A stretch of 64,000 bases of DNA from Bordetella parapertussis (GCA_945866125.1 CAMBFZ010000005.1:76776-140775); one strand, 5' to 3'; counted from the stretch's first letter, positions 1-9,643 are shown. Numbers and translations are program-made. The notes: generated by a model from the sequence alone, not told the origin.

Positions 1-775
1 AAGTTTGCTTATCCAGTGAGTTTTTCATTTTATTGGTGGCCGGCACACCGGCCCGCATTGGGGTTCTTTTAGCTTGCCATGCGGGTCCGATCAGTCGCAT
101 GCCCTTAACCCGCTTGATCGCCTGCACGATGTACAGTGCACCGAGATACGGCCACCATCGATCGCCCGCTTTTTCCAGAAACGCAAAGCGTTGCAACCAT
201 TTCGCCGTCACACACGGTGGCGCGTAACAACCAAAATGGCCGCGATTGACTTCCATATTCAAAAGTTTAAGCCAGTCTTTGAGACGCGGCACGCTGATGA
301 ATTCGCCATTCAACGGTAAAAAATGTGCACCGGTCAAACGCCCCGCAGTCTGCCGCACGCCCCACATGCTGGCTGGATTAAAGCCGCAAATGATGACCTG
401 CCCTTCCGGAATCAGCACACGCTCCACTTCACGCAGCACCTGATGCGGCTCGATCGCAAATTCCAGTACATGCGGCAGCACCACCAGATCAAGGCTATGG
501 GTCGCAAAGGGCAGCTCGGTGAAGTCATGCGTCAACACGATACGGCCCGGCTTATGCGGCGATAACGTGGTGTCGGTATGCCATCTGTTGGGCATGCGGC
601 TGGCTTCCAGACCATCAATTGGTAGCAAGCCAATCTGCACTGCGTTATAGCCAAATATATCGGCAGTAAGTTCATTAAGACGCGCCTGCTCCCACTGGCG
701 CGCGTACGCACCGGCCGGCGTATCAAACCAGGGAGCCAGCGATATAATCGGTTTTTCTTCAGCGTGGTGGTGCAT
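1..775 (-). CDS. SAM-dependent methyltransferase, type 11 family (3' end beyond window)
   Basis: An open frame runs leftward from an ATG at 775 (MHHHAEEKPIIS...) and leaves the window after 258 codons without a stop, so the C-terminus is missing. The stretch LPHVLEFAIEPHQVLREVER followed by VLIPEGQVIICGFNP matches the core of a methyltransferase-11 fold; the first half carries no clear glycine-rich SAM loop. Close relatives sit next to gloB in many Burkholderiales, usually followed by rnhA and dnaQ, which here would lie outside the window. The substrate is unknown. Only four bases separate this start codon from that of gloB on the other strand, so the promoters of the two genes must lie inside each other's coding regions or overlap. 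Confidence 0.85.
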   Translation of the reverse strand, partial: MHHHAEEKPIISLAPWFDTPAGAYARQWEQARLNELTADIFGYNAVQIGLLPIDGLEASRMPNRWHTDTTLSPHKPGRIVLTHDFTELPFATHSLDLVVLPHVLEFAIEPHQVLREVERVLIPEGQVIICGFNPASMWGVRQTAGRLTGAHFLPLNGEFISVPRLKDWLKLLNMEVNRGHFGCYAPPCVTAKWLQRFAFLEKAGDRWWPYLGALYIVQAIKRVKGMRLIGPAWQAKRTPMRAGVPATNKMKNSLDKQT

Positions 776-779
776 ACCC

Positions 780-1568
780 ATGTCAGTCAAACAGATTTTG
801 TCGGTTACCACGATTCCGGCTTTTGCCGATAATTATTTATGGCTTATTCATGATCAGCACAACGCCGTAGTCGTTGACCCCGGTGATGCCGCACCCGTAC
901 TGGCGACGCTTGCCGCACACAAGCTTAAGCTGGTCGCTATTCTACTCACTCACCACCACGCTGACCATGCGGGTGGCGTTCCGGCGCTGCTGAAGGCCTT
1001 TCCCGTTCCGGTGTACGGCCCGGCAGCCGAAAAAATCGCCGGTGTCACCCACCCTCTGAGCGAAACCGACTCAGTGACCGTGCCAGAACTGGGGCTGCAC
1101 TTAGCGGTCATTGATGTGCCCGGTCATACGGCAGGTCATATTGCTTACTATGCCGCACAAGAACAATGGCTCTTTTGTGGCGACACCTTATTTGCCGGTG
1201 GCTGCGGCCGACTCTTTGAAGGCACGCCGGCGCAGATGACGGTGTCGCTTGACAAACTCGCCGCGCTGCCGGATGCCACCCAGGTTTATTGCGCGCACGA
1301 ATACACGGTCTCTAACTTACGCTTTGCCTGTGCTGCGGAGCCAACCAATCCGGCAGTCGCCGAGCGGCTTAAGTTTGAGCAGGCACGACGCGACAAAGGC
1401 GAGGCCACCGTTCCATCCAGCATTGCTGTCGAAAAGGCAACCAACCCTTTTCTGCGTTATCGCCAACCTGCCATCATTGCTGCGCTGATTGAAGGGGGTC
1501 GCCTTGCCCACGCCGACCCGGTTTCTGCGTTTGCGGCCCTCAGAGAATGGAAGAACAGCTTTCGTTAG
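780..1568 (+). CDS. gloB: Hydroxyacylglutathione hydrolase (glyoxalase II)
   Basis: This 262-residue cytosolic metallo-beta-lactamase-fold enzyme hydrolyses S-lactoylglutathione to lactate and glutathione, the second step of methylglyoxal detoxification. The binuclear metal motif THHHADH spans residues 57-63; further metal ligands are visible in PGHTAGH (about 116-121), CGDTLFAGGCGR (D136) and CAHEYT (H173). The C-terminal part has the glyoxalase II substrate-binding helices (NPFLRYR). Length is normal for the family. It is transcribed away from the upstream methyltransferase gene with almost no space between the two starts, and a hairpin follows the stop codon. Confidence 0.96.
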   Translation: MSVKQILSVTTIPAFADNYLWLIHDQHNAVVVDPGDAAPVLATLAAHKLKLVAILLTHHHADHAGGVPALLKAFPVPVYGPAAEKIAGVTHPLSETDSVTVPELGLHLAVIDVPGHTAGHIAYYAAQEQWLFCGDTLFAGGCGRLFEGTPAQMTVSLDKLAALPDATQVYCAHEYTVSNLRFACAAEPTNPAVAERLKFEQARRDKGEATVPSSIAVEKATNPFLRYRQPAIIAALIEGGRLAHADPVSAFAALREWKNSFR

Positions 1569-1593
1569 CAAACTGCCACCAAGCCCACTGTAA

Positions 1594-1617
1594 CCGTCAT
1601 GACATTTGTCTTGACGG
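1594..1617 (+). terminator. Hairpin after gloB, weak terminator candidate
   Basis: CCGTCA and GAC on the left pair with GTC and TGACGG on the right, interrupted by one T-T mismatch and closed by an ATTT loop. Only a short T stretch follows, so termination may be inefficient. The right arm contains the TTGACG that could be the -35 box of the next gene. Confidence 0.4.
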
Positions 1618-1640
1618 GCTTTGACTGGCTTCACTACACT
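1611..1640 (+). promoter_or_regulatory. Probable sigma-70 promoter for mltD
   Basis: TTGACG at 1611-1616 and TACACT at 1635-1640 are separated by 18 bases. A transcript starting near 1647 would give mltD a leader of about 50 bases and agrees with translation starting at 1700. Confidence 0.45.
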
Positions 1641-1699
1641 TGCGCGAATTCAATCTATCCTGCTGGCAGCAGTTTTCGCCAGCGGTGAAAACAAGGCCA

Positions 1700-3190
1700 A
1701 TGCATCAATCACGATTCATCCAGCTAGTGTGTGCAGCACTAGCCTTCAGCTTGATGCTGCCATTGCAGCCAGCACTGAGCAACGACCTCAGCATCGCACC
1801 CTACGACCCGCAGTCCGAGCGCAACGAGCTGCCTCGGGACGTGCTGCCATCGGGTGAACTACTCAACAGCGGGCCGGATTATTTGTATCAGTCCGAAGAT
1901 CTTGACATCCAGAGTTTTGATGTCTGGGATCGTATCCGCAAGGGCTATGCCATTCCGGACCTCAACAACCCGCTCGTGGCAACCCATACAATCTGGTACA
2001 GCTCGCGCCCTGAGTACATACAGCGCACCACCCAGCGCGCATCGCGCTACCTGTTTCACGTCGTGCAAGAGCTCGAGAAACGGCAAATGCCAACTGAGCT
2101 GGCCCTGCTGCCGTTCATTGAATCGGCGTTTAATCCGCAAGCGTATTCGACCGCAAAAGCAGCCGGCATGTGGCAATTCATTCCCAGCACCGGGCGCGAT
2201 TTCAACCTCAAGCAAAACGCGTTTCGCGATGAGCGCCGTGACGTCATTGCGTCGACCAACGCGGCACTGAATTATTTACAAAAACTCTATGGCATGTTCG
2301 GCGACTGGCAACTGGCGCTGGCAGCCTACAACTGGGGTGAAGGTTCGGTCTCCCGCGCCATCGCCAAAGCCCAGGCCGCAGGGCGTCCAACCGATTTCAA
2401 TAGCCTGTCAGACTACATGCCTTCAGAGACGCGCAACTATTATCCCAAGCTGCAGGCCTTCAAAAATATCATTACCGCTCCTGCGCAATACGGTATCAAA
2501 CTGCCGAACGTAGAAAACCAGCCGTATTTCGTCTCCATCAAAAAAACCCGGGATATCGACATCAAGCTCGCCGCGCAATTAGCCGAACTGCCAATGGAAG
2601 AATTCAGAGCCTTAAATCCGCAGTACAACCGCCCCGTGATCACCGGCAGCCCGACCACGCAGATTTTGCTGCCCGCGCTCAATGCACAAAAATTCAAGGA
2701 AAATCTTGGTAACTGGACCCATGCACTGTCGACATGGACTGCCCATAAAGTCACCGCCGCCCGGGAGCGTATCGAGACCATTGCGGCCAAATTCAAGACG
2801 ACCCCGCAAGTCATCCGCGAAGCCAATGAAATACCACCCAACATGCACCCCAAGGCCGGATCGACGGTGCTCGTGCCACGTCTCGCCAGCGCCGGGGATC
2901 GCGATATTGCCGATGAAGTTGTCGACAACGCGGTGCTGAGCGTCGAAGCCGACACCCCACCAAAAAAACGCATCAGCATCAAAGTAGGAAAACGCGACAC
3001 CATGGCGCTACTTGCGCGGCGTCACAAAGTCTCTGCAAGCCAGATCCGCGAATGGAACGCGCTCTCAAACGACAAGCTCACCACGGGTCAGGTCTTGAAG
3101 ATTGAGGTCAAGGCCGGTAAGAGCAACAAAGAAATACCGCGCCACAAAATCACGCGCAAAAAGCCCAGCGAACACCCCTCAAAGCGTTGA
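1700..3190 (+). CDS. mltD: Membrane-bound lytic murein transglycosylase D with LysM domains
   Basis: The protein cleaves the glycan strands of peptidoglycan with formation of 1,6-anhydro-muramic acid. The ATG at 1700 was chosen because it begins a good signal peptide (MHQSRFIQLVCAALAF... ending LQPALS); reading further upstream only adds unlike sequence. The SLT domain contains LPFIESAFNP with the catalytic glutamate at about residue 141, followed by AAGMWQFIPSTGR and AAYNWGEG. Two LysM-type peptidoglycan-binding modules lie in the C-terminal part, the last one ending GQVLKIEV. The mature protein is 496 residues with its signal peptide and should act in the periplasm. Its end overlaps the end of the convergent yejF by 12 bases. 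Confidence 0.93.
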   Translation: MHQSRFIQLVCAALAFSLMLPLQPALSNDLSIAPYDPQSERNELPRDVLPSGELLNSGPDYLYQSEDLDIQSFDVWDRIRKGYAIPDLNNPLVATHTIWYSSRPEYIQRTTQRASRYLFHVVQELEKRQMPTELALLPFIESAFNPQAYSTAKAAGMWQFIPSTGRDFNLKQNAFRDERRDVIASTNAALNYLQKLYGMFGDWQLALAAYNWGEGSVSRAIAKAQAAGRPTDFNSLSDYMPSETRNYYPKLQAFKNIITAPAQYGIKLPNVENQPYFVSIKKTRDIDIKLAAQLAELPMEEFRALNPQYNRPVITGSPTTQILLPALNAQKFKENLGNWTHALSTWTAHKVTAARERIETIAAKFKTTPQVIREANEIPPNMHPKAGSTVLVPRLASAGDRDIADEVVDNAVLSVEADTPPKKRISIKVGKRDTMALLARRHKVSASQIREWNALSNDKLTTGQVLKIEVKAGKSNKEIPRHKITRKKPSEHPSKR

Positions 3191-4756
3191 GTAGGTCGCC
3201 GCAGCGAGCAGGCGCTGCGTGTAGGCCTGCGTTGGCGCGGACAACACCGTCGCTGTGCTACCGCTCTCCACCACTAAACCATCTTTGAGCACCAGCACCC
3301 GATGCGCCATGGCGCGTATAACGGCAAGATCATGGCTGATGAAAAGATAGGCGATACCGTATTTTTTTTGCAAGCCAGCGAGTAATTCGAGTACCTGCAT
3401 TTGCACCGACACATCCAGCGACGAAGTGGGCTCATCAAGCAAAATCAGTGCAGGTTTCAGAATCAGTGCACGGGCAATTGCAATACGCTGGCGCTGCCCT
3501 CCCGAAAACTCATGCGGATAGCGCGTCATCATCGATTCAGACAAACCGACTTCTTGCAAACAAGCCGCTACTGCATCACGCAAAGCCGCCTGCGAGAGCT
3601 GCGGCTGATGAAGTGCGAGCCCTTCACCCACACTTTGCTCAATGGTTCGGCGCGGCGATAACGAAGCAAATGGGTCCTGAAAGACGACCTGCATCTGCGC
3701 ACGCAGAGGGCGCAGCGCACTCGCCTCCATGTCACTAATCAGGTGGTCGCCAAAACGAATACGGCCTTCTGTGCGCGCCACAGACAAGCGCAACAGCGCC
3801 ATGCCCAACGTCGATTTTCCTGAGCCGGACTCCCCCACAATTCCCAAGGTCTCACCGCGCGACAGCGCAACATCGACTTCATCAACCGCGACAAAATCAC
3901 GCCTCTTAAACCAGCCCTGCTTAATCGAAAAACGACAACGCAGGCGTTCAGCTTCCAGTAAAAGAGGCCCATCCGGCACGGCTTCGGCAACGAGTCTTTG
4001 TGGATGACTGGCCAGTAGTTTTTTAGTGTAGTCCTCGCGTGGATCAGCAAACAAGGTGGCCGTGGGCGCGACCTCAATGAGCCGGCCCTGCTCCATCACG
4101 CCCACTCGGTCGGCAAAACTTTTGACCAGATTAAGGTCATGCGTAATCATCAGCACAGCCATGTTTTCTTCGCGCTGCAATTGATTGAGCAGCGCCAGAA
4201 TCTGCACCTGTATCGTCACATCAAGCGCGGTGGTCGGCTCATCAGCAATCAATAGTTTGGGCTTGCACGCCAGCGCCATCGCAATCATTGCGCGCTGTCG
4301 CTGCCCACCCGAGAGCTCGTGCGGATAGGATAACGCGCGGCGCGCCGGTTCCGGGATGCCGGTTTTGTCGAGCAGGGCTACAGCACGATTCGCCGCGTCG
4401 CGACCGTTCATACCTTCGTGCAGCATCAGCACTTCCGCAATCTGGTTACCGATTGTGAAAAGCGGATTCAACGCCGTCATCGGCTCCTGAAAAATCATCG
4501 CGATATCTTTGCCGCGCAAGCCACGCAGCGCTGCGTCAGATTTGCTCAGGATATCGTCGCCATCAAACAGAATGCGCCCGCTGGTCTGCGCATCGGGGTT
4601 GAGCTTCAGCATAGACCGTGCGCTGACTGTTTTTCCAGACCCAGACTCGCCCACCAGAGCAAATTTTTCTCCTGCCGCGATCTCGAAATTGACACCATCG
4701 ACGACGGTAGTCGTGCCAAAGCGCACACACAAATTTTCAACGCGCACCAGGCTCAT
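3179..4756 (-). CDS. yejF: Peptide ABC transporter, double ATP-binding subunit
   Basis: This 525-residue protein carries two complete ABC ATPase domains in one chain, as in E. coli YejF. The first half shows the Walker A GESGSGKT, signature LSGGQRQRAMIAMAL and Walker B LLIADEPTTALD. The second half repeats them as GESGSGKS, FSGGQRQRIAIARAL and LILLDEPTSSLD. It powers uptake of oligopeptides through YejB and YejE. The ATG at 4756 (MSLVRVENLCVRFG) overlaps the yejE stop codon as ATGA, which indicates translational coupling; upstream in-frame codons lie inside yejE and are unlikely. Confidence 0.95.
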   Translation of the reverse strand: MSLVRVENLCVRFGTTTVVDGVNFEIAAGEKFALVGESGSGKTVSARSMLKLNPDAQTSGRILFDGDDILSKSDAALRGLRGKDIAMIFQEPMTALNPLFTIGNQIAEVLMLHEGMNGRDAANRAVALLDKTGIPEPARRALSYPHELSGGQRQRAMIAMALACKPKLLIADEPTTALDVTIQVQILALLNQLQREENMAVLMITHDLNLVKSFADRVGVMEQGRLIEVAPTATLFADPREDYTKKLLASHPQRLVAEAVPDGPLLLEAERLRCRFSIKQGWFKRRDFVAVDEVDVALSRGETLGIVGESGSGKSTLGMALLRLSVARTEGRIRFGDHLISDMEASALRPLRAQMQVVFQDPFASLSPRRTIEQSVGEGLALHQPQLSQAALRDAVAACLQEVGLSESMMTRYPHEFSGGQRQRIAIARALILKPALILLDEPTSSLDVSVQMQVLELLAGLQKKYGIAYLFISHDLAVIRAMAHRVLVLKDGLVVESGSTATVLSAPTQAYTQRLLAAATYSTL

Positions 4757-5799
4757 GATTTTCTCCGCACATCCAGCGCGTTGCGCAAGGCGTCGCCAAT
4801 ATTGGTGAGCAAAAGCAGCGTCACGGTCAGCACCATAAAGGTCGATAAGGCGATCCACCAGGCGTCGAGATTATTTTTTCCCTGTGCAAGCAGCTCACCC
4901 AGACTTGGCGTCGATGGCGGTACGCCGAGCCCGAGAAAATCCAGGCTCGTCAACGCCAAAATCGCGGCACTCATGCGAAACGGTAAAAAAGTCACCACCG
5001 GCGTAAGGCTATTGGGCAGCACATGGCGCCAGATAATTTGCCAATTCGACAGACCCAGCGCACGCGCTGCCTGCACATAATCAAGATTACGGTTGCGTAG
5101 AAAATCGGCGCGCACATAATCCGACAAACCCATCCAGCCAAACAGCGATAACAACACCAGGAGCAACGCGACACTCGGCTCAAAAATGGAGGCAAAAATA
5201 ATCAGCAGATACAGCTCCGGCATTGAACTCCAGATTTCCATAAACCGCTGAAAAAACAGATCAGTCTTACCCGCAAAATAACCCTGCACCGCACCAGTGA
5301 GCACACCGAGCACCACACCCGTGATCGTCAGCGCCAGCCCAAACAAAATCGACACGCGAAACCCATACAACAACCGCGCCACAACGTCGCGCCCGCGATC
5401 GTCCGTACCCAGCCAGTTGTCGCCGGTTGGGGGCGCCGGATTAGGCGCCTTGGCAAAATAATTAAGTGTGTCAAAACGATAGTGATTGACCGGATAGATC
5501 GCCCAATTGCCGCGCTGCTTAAATTGATCTTGAATGAAGGGATCGAGATAATCTGCCGGCGAATCAAAGTCGCCACCAAATGCTTTTTCCGAATAGTCAG
5601 TAAAAATCGGAAACATCAACTGCCCGTGGTAGCGCGCCACCAATGGCCTGTCATTGGAGACAAACTCGGCACCCAAACTAATGACGAAGAGCGCCGAAAA
5701 AATCAGCAGGCTCCAGTAGCCGCGCCGGCTTTGTTTGAAGCGCTGCCAGACTCGCCGCCCCGGCGACACTGATTGTGCTGTTTGGGTCACCGTATTCAT
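4753..5799 (-). CDS. yejE: Peptide ABC transporter permease YejE
   Basis: A 348-residue inner-membrane permease of the DppC/OppC family. The N-terminal segment contains one membrane helix (YWSLLIFSALFVISLGAEF) and a periplasmic loop; the remaining helices follow the motif WLGTDDRGRDVVARLLYGFR that marks this family. The EAA-like loop ARALGLSNWQIIWRHVLPN, which contacts the ATPase, is around residues 245-263. It overlaps yejB and yejF by four bases each (ATGA), so the four genes form one translationally coupled operon. Confidence 0.95.
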   Translation of the reverse strand: MNTVTQTAQSVSPGRRVWQRFKQSRRGYWSLLIFSALFVISLGAEFVSNDRPLVARYHGQLMFPIFTDYSEKAFGGDFDSPADYLDPFIQDQFKQRGNWAIYPVNHYRFDTLNYFAKAPNPAPPTGDNWLGTDDRGRDVVARLLYGFRVSILFGLALTITGVVLGVLTGAVQGYFAGKTDLFFQRFMEIWSSMPELYLLIIFASIFEPSVALLLVLLSLFGWMGLSDYVRADFLRNRNLDYVQAARALGLSNWQIIWRHVLPNSLTPVVTFLPFRMSAAILALTSLDFLGLGVPPSTPSLGELLAQGKNNLDAWWIALSTFMVLTVTLLLLTNIGDALRNALDVRRKS

Positions 5800-6860
5800 C
5801 GCGCCAGACTTTCAAATTGCACGCGTGGGTCTGCCCACACGTAGCACAGGTCACCAAGGAGTTTGACCACAAGGCCAATGAGGGTAAATAGATACAGCGT
5901 ACCCAGCACCACCGGATAATCGCGCCGCACCACCGATTCATACGACAGCAGTCCCAGACCATCGAGCGAAAACAAGGTCTCGATGAGTAAGCTGCCCGCA
6001 AAAAAAGCACCAATAAACGCTGCCGGAAAGCCAGTGACCAATGGGATCAGCGCATTTCGAAAAACGTGCTTGTAGAGCACCACCTGCTCCGACAGACCTT
6101 TGGCGCGCGCGGTCAGCACATACTGTTTGCGTATCTCTTCCAAGAAGGTATTTTTGGTCAGCATCGTCATCACCGCAAATGAACCTGCGACCGAGGCCGT
6201 CACGGGTAGCGCAATGTGCCATAGATAGTCTTTTGTTTTGCCCAACCAGGATAAGGTCTCCCAGTCGTCTGAGGTCAAACCCCGCAACGGGAACCATTGC
6301 ACGAAGCTGCTACCGGCAAACATCACCAGCAAAAAAACCCCCAACACAAAACCAGGAATCGAATACCCAACCAACACCAGCATGCTGGTGACATTATCAA
6401 AGCGACTGCCCTCGCGCACCGCCTTGGCGATCCCCAGCGGCACCGAAATAAAATAGGTCAGGAAGAAAGTCCACAGTCCGATTGTGATCGAGACGGGCAG
6501 CTTGGATTTGACGAGCTCCCAGACGTCCATGTGATGATAAAAACTTTGCCCAAGATCGAACCGGGCAAAGCCCCTGAGCATCAGCCAAAAACGCTCCGCC
6601 GGTGGCTTATCGAAACCATACAGCGCCTTGATCTCGGCGACGCGCTCGGCATCAATGCCTTGTCGACCGCGATAATCAGAGGCCCCTGCGCCGGAAGATT
6701 CACCTGCCGCGCCAGCCTGGCCTTTTTTTAATTCCATCAAGGCTTGCTCAACCGGTCCGCCGGGGACAAATTGTATGACAGCGAAAGTAATCGCAATGAC
6801 CCCGAGCAGCGTGGGGATCATCAGCAAAATACGTTTGGCAATGTATGACCAGATATTCAT
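5796..6860 (-). CDS. yejB: Peptide ABC transporter permease YejB
   Basis: A 354-residue permease of the DppB/OppB family. It starts MNIWSYIAKRILLMIPTLLG, the usual first membrane helix, and has a long periplasmic insertion around residues 45-90 rich in Gly, Ala and Lys. The ATPase-contact loop reads ARAKGLSEQVVLYKHVFRNA. It should pair with YejE to form the channel for the peptide importer. It lies 21 bases after yejA and overlaps yejE by ATGA. Confidence 0.95.
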   Translation of the reverse strand: MNIWSYIAKRILLMIPTLLGVIAITFAVIQFVPGGPVEQALMELKKGQAGAAGESSGAGASDYRGRQGIDAERVAEIKALYGFDKPPAERFWLMLRGFARFDLGQSFYHHMDVWELVKSKLPVSITIGLWTFFLTYFISVPLGIAKAVREGSRFDNVTSMLVLVGYSIPGFVLGVFLLVMFAGSSFVQWFPLRGLTSDDWETLSWLGKTKDYLWHIALPVTASVAGSFAVMTMLTKNTFLEEIRKQYVLTARAKGLSEQVVLYKHVFRNALIPLVTGFPAAFIGAFFAGSLLIETLFSLDGLGLLSYESVVRRDYPVVLGTLYLFTLIGLVVKLLGDLCYVWADPRVQFESLAR

Positions 6861-6881
6861 AAGAGGCTCTATTTTTTTAAG

Positions 6882-8681
6882 CTACCGCGGCTTAGCCTGC
6901 CACCAGCTCGAAATCACATACGGGTCGGCTTGATAATACTTAGGTGACGTCGCCGGTATGCCGAAGCGATTGCGATACGCGACCCGATGGGTTCCTGAAT
7001 ACCAATGCGGCACGACGATATATTTATGCAGGAGCACTCGGTCGAGTGCACGCGAAGCGGCCACCAACTGTGGCCGCGAATCTGCGGCCACTAGCGCGCT
7101 GACGAGCTTGTCGACCGCCGGATCTTTCAAGCCCCACGCATTATTGGAGCCTTTTTCATCAGCCGCTTTAGAGCCCAGCATATCGAACATATCGTTACCC
7201 GGACTGACCACGTCGGGGAAGCGAATGCTGGTCATGTCGAAATCGAATTCTTCCATCCGCTTTTGTACGAGCGCGTTATCGGCGGTACGCTGTTTTACTG
7301 CCACGCCGAGTTTTTCCAGATTGCGCACATAGACACCGATGATGCGCGAGAGGGCCGACTGATCATCCAGAATTTCAAAGCTAAATACCTCGCCTTTGGC
7401 ATTACGCAGCGCGCCGTCGCGATATTCCCAGCCCGCCTCTTTGAATAGCGCACGCGCCTTCAGTAAGTTGGCACGCAGCGACGCCGGGACATCGGTACGC
7501 GGAGGCAGAGGCGTGGTATCAAACACGGCAGGATCAAGCTGCTCGCGCAGCGGCTCGAGCAAAGCTAGCTCGGCTGGCGAAGGCATGCCATGTGCGCCCA
7601 ATTCGGAATTACTGAAGAAAGAATCAATTCGCACGTACTGGCTATAAAAAAGCTGGCGATTCATCCATTCAAAATCCAGTGCCAACCCAAGCGCGCGGCG
7701 CACTCGCACGTCTTGAAACTGCGGCCGCCGCAAGTTCATCACGAAGCCCTGCATACCGGCACCATTGGCGTGCTTGAGCGTGGTTTTGATGAGCTCCCCG
7801 TTGGTAAATTTCGGCCCCTTGTACGCACGTGCCCAATTTTTAGCACGATACTCAACCACGACATCAAACTCACCCGCCATAAAGGCCTCAAGCCGGGCGA
7901 CATCGTCTTTGTAAAAACGATAGAGAATGCGGTTGAAATTAAAGCTCCCCTTGCGCACTGGCAGATCATTACCCCAATACTGCGGATTACGTTTAAAGCT
8001 GATCGCACGACCAACCTCAAAACGCTCAATCAAGTACGGGCCACTAGAAACGGGCGGCGTGAGCTGGATCTTGTCGAACGCAACGCCGGCAGCCCATTTG
8101 CGCGAAAACACCGGCATGCCGCCAACGATCAAGGGCAATTCGCGGTTGGCCGACTTAAAATCAAACCGGACCGAGCGCGCATCAAGCGTCACACACTGCT
8201 TCACATCCGCAAAAATCATCTTGAATTGCGGCGCGCCCTTGGCTACCAAAGTATCAAAGGAATATTTCACATCCTCGGCCAGCACGGCGTCGCCGTTATT
8301 AAACCGTGCCTGCGGATGCAGACGAAATGTCATCGACAGCCGATCTGGGGCCAGCACCATGTCTTCGGCCAACAGCCCATACATGGTGGCGACTTCGTCG
8401 GCAGAATTGACGGCCAGCGTCTCGAACATCAAATTTGCCACGCCAGCAGCAGCGACGCCTTTCATTGAGAAAGGATTAAATTTATCAAAGCTGGTGCGCG
8501 AATCCGGATTGGCAAGATACAAGTCGCCGCCTTTCCGTGCATCAGGATTGAAATAATCAAAATGACTGAAGCCGGGTGGGTATTTAGGCGTGTCGTAGAG
8601 CGAAAACGCATGCGCTGCCCACGCGCTTTGGCTGAAAGCGAAACACGACGCCATTACGATAGCGAGAAAAAGTCTGATCAT
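6882..8681 (-). CDS. yejA: Periplasmic oligopeptide-binding protein YejA (family 5)
   Basis: The 599-residue solute-binding protein starts with a clear signal peptide (MIRLFLAIVMASCFAFSQSA, cleaved near AWA/AHA). The ATG at 8681 is preceded by AGGTGG at a suitable distance. The family 5 body is recognisable in NPDSRTSFDKFNPFSMKG, in the region LRLHPQARFNNGDAV-like residues and in VRRALGLALDFEWMN. YejA homologues capture oligopeptides, and in E. coli also the peptide-nucleotide antibiotic microcin C, and deliver them to YejBEF. It is the first gene of the yejABEF operon and faces fabI, with 173 bases between the two start codons. Confidence 0.93.
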   Translation of the reverse strand: MIRLFLAIVMASCFAFSQSAWAAHAFSLYDTPKYPPGFSHFDYFNPDARKGGDLYLANPDSRTSFDKFNPFSMKGVAAAGVANLMFETLAVNSADEVATMYGLLAEDMVLAPDRLSMTFRLHPQARFNNGDAVLAEDVKYSFDTLVAKGAPQFKMIFADVKQCVTLDARSVRFDFKSANRELPLIVGGMPVFSRKWAAGVAFDKIQLTPPVSSGPYLIERFEVGRAISFKRNPQYWGNDLPVRKGSFNFNRILYRFYKDDVARLEAFMAGEFDVVVEYRAKNWARAYKGPKFTNGELIKTTLKHANGAGMQGFVMNLRRPQFQDVRVRRALGLALDFEWMNRQLFYSQYVRIDSFFSNSELGAHGMPSPAELALLEPLREQLDPAVFDTTPLPPRTDVPASLRANLLKARALFKEAGWEYRDGALRNAKGEVFSFEILDDQSALSRIIGVYVRNLEKLGVAVKQRTADNALVQKRMEEFDFDMTSIRFPDVVSPGNDMFDMLGSKAADEKGSNNAWGLKDPAVDKLVSALVAADSRPQLVAASRALDRVLLHKYIVVPHWYSGTHRVAYRNRFGIPATSPKYYQADPYVISSWWQAKPR

Positions 8682-8778
8682 GCGAGCCGGCCACCTGAAG
8701 CGGAAAATGGGAGTAAGGATAGCGGTTTTCGTCCATTCATGCGAAAGCTGCAGCGGGCAATGCAAATTCATTATCAAT

Positions 8779-8807
8779 TTGCCCGCGGCGCTGTGAGCCC
8801 CTACAAT
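8779..8807 (+). promoter_or_regulatory. Sigma-70-type promoter for fabI
   Basis: TTGCCC at 8779-8784 and TACAAT at 8802-8807 are spaced by exactly 17 bases. Transcription would begin near 8814 and give a leader of about 40 bases before the fabI start. Confidence 0.6.
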
Positions 8808-8854
8808 TGTGTGTTTAGCCAGCGGCGTCCCGCTCTGGCCCACAGGAGTCTCGA

Positions 8855-9643
8855 ATGGCATTCTTGCAAGGCAAAAAAATCCTCATTACCGGCTTGTTGT
8901 CCAACCGCTCCATCGCCTATGGCATTGCACAGGCTTGCAAGCGTGAAGGTGCTGAACTGGCCTTCACTTATGTCGGCGAGCGTTTCAAAGATCGCATCGT
9001 CGACTTTGCAAAAGAATTCGACAGCACGCTGATATTTGACTGCGATGTCGGTAGCGATGAGCAGATCAACGCCGTCTTTACTGACCTGGCCAAATCCTGG
9101 GATCAGCTTGATGGGCTGGTGCATGCGATTGGCTTCGCGCCGCGTGAAGCGATCGCAGGGGATTTTCTGGATGGCCTTTCACGCGAAGGCTTTCGTATCG
9201 CGCACGATATTTCCGCCTACAGCTTTCCTGCCCTCGCCAAGGCAGCCCAGCCTATGCTGTCCTCCAACTCAGCCCTCCTGACGCTATCCTACCTAGGCGC
9301 CCTGCGCGCCCTACCCAACTACAACACGATGGGTCTGGCCAAGGCCTCGCTCGAAGCCAGCGTGCGTTATCTGGCAGAGTCTCTGGGCAAACGCGGCGTG
9401 CGCGTCAATGGCATCTCGGCCGGCCCGATCAAGACCTTGGCGGCGTCAGGTATCAAAGATTTCGGCAAGATTCTCAATTTCGTCAAAGACAACGCGCCAC
9501 TACGTCGCAATGTAACCCTCGACGATGTCGGCAATGCTGCCGCGTTTCTGTTGTCGGATCTGGCTTCGGGTATTACCGGCGAAATTACCTACGTTGATGG
9601 TGGTTTTTCGCAGGTGGTGGCGGGCATGGGGTCAGAGGCCTAA
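8855..9643 (+). CDS. fabI: Enoyl-[acyl-carrier-protein] reductase [NADH]
   Basis: The enzyme performs the last reduction in each cycle of type II fatty acid synthesis and is the target of triclosan and isoniazid-like inhibitors. It has 262 residues, the same as E. coli FabI, and the catalytic residues fall at the same numbers: Y146, Y156 and K163 in SYLGAL...NYNTMGLAK. The nucleotide-binding N-terminus reads GKKILITGLLSNRSIAYGIA. The ATG at 8855 follows CAGGAG. It appears to be a single-gene unit with its own promoter and a weak hairpin terminator behind it. Confidence 0.97.
   Translation: MAFLQGKKILITGLLSNRSIAYGIAQACKREGAELAFTYVGERFKDRIVDFAKEFDSTLIFDCDVGSDEQINAVFTDLAKSWDQLDGLVHAIGFAPREAIAGDFLDGLSREGFRIAHDISAYSFPALAKAAQPMLSSNSALLTLSYLGALRALPNYNTMGLAKASLEASVRYLAESLGKRGVRVNGISAGPIKTLAASGIKDFGKILNFVKDNAPLRRNVTLDDVGNAAAFLLSDLASGITGEITYVDGGFSQVVAGMGSEA

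Noticed and set aside
3179..4858. Longer N-terminus for yejF starting at 4858
   Set aside because: The extra 34 residues lie within yejE and are unlike the family; the ATGA overlap at 4756 is the natural start.
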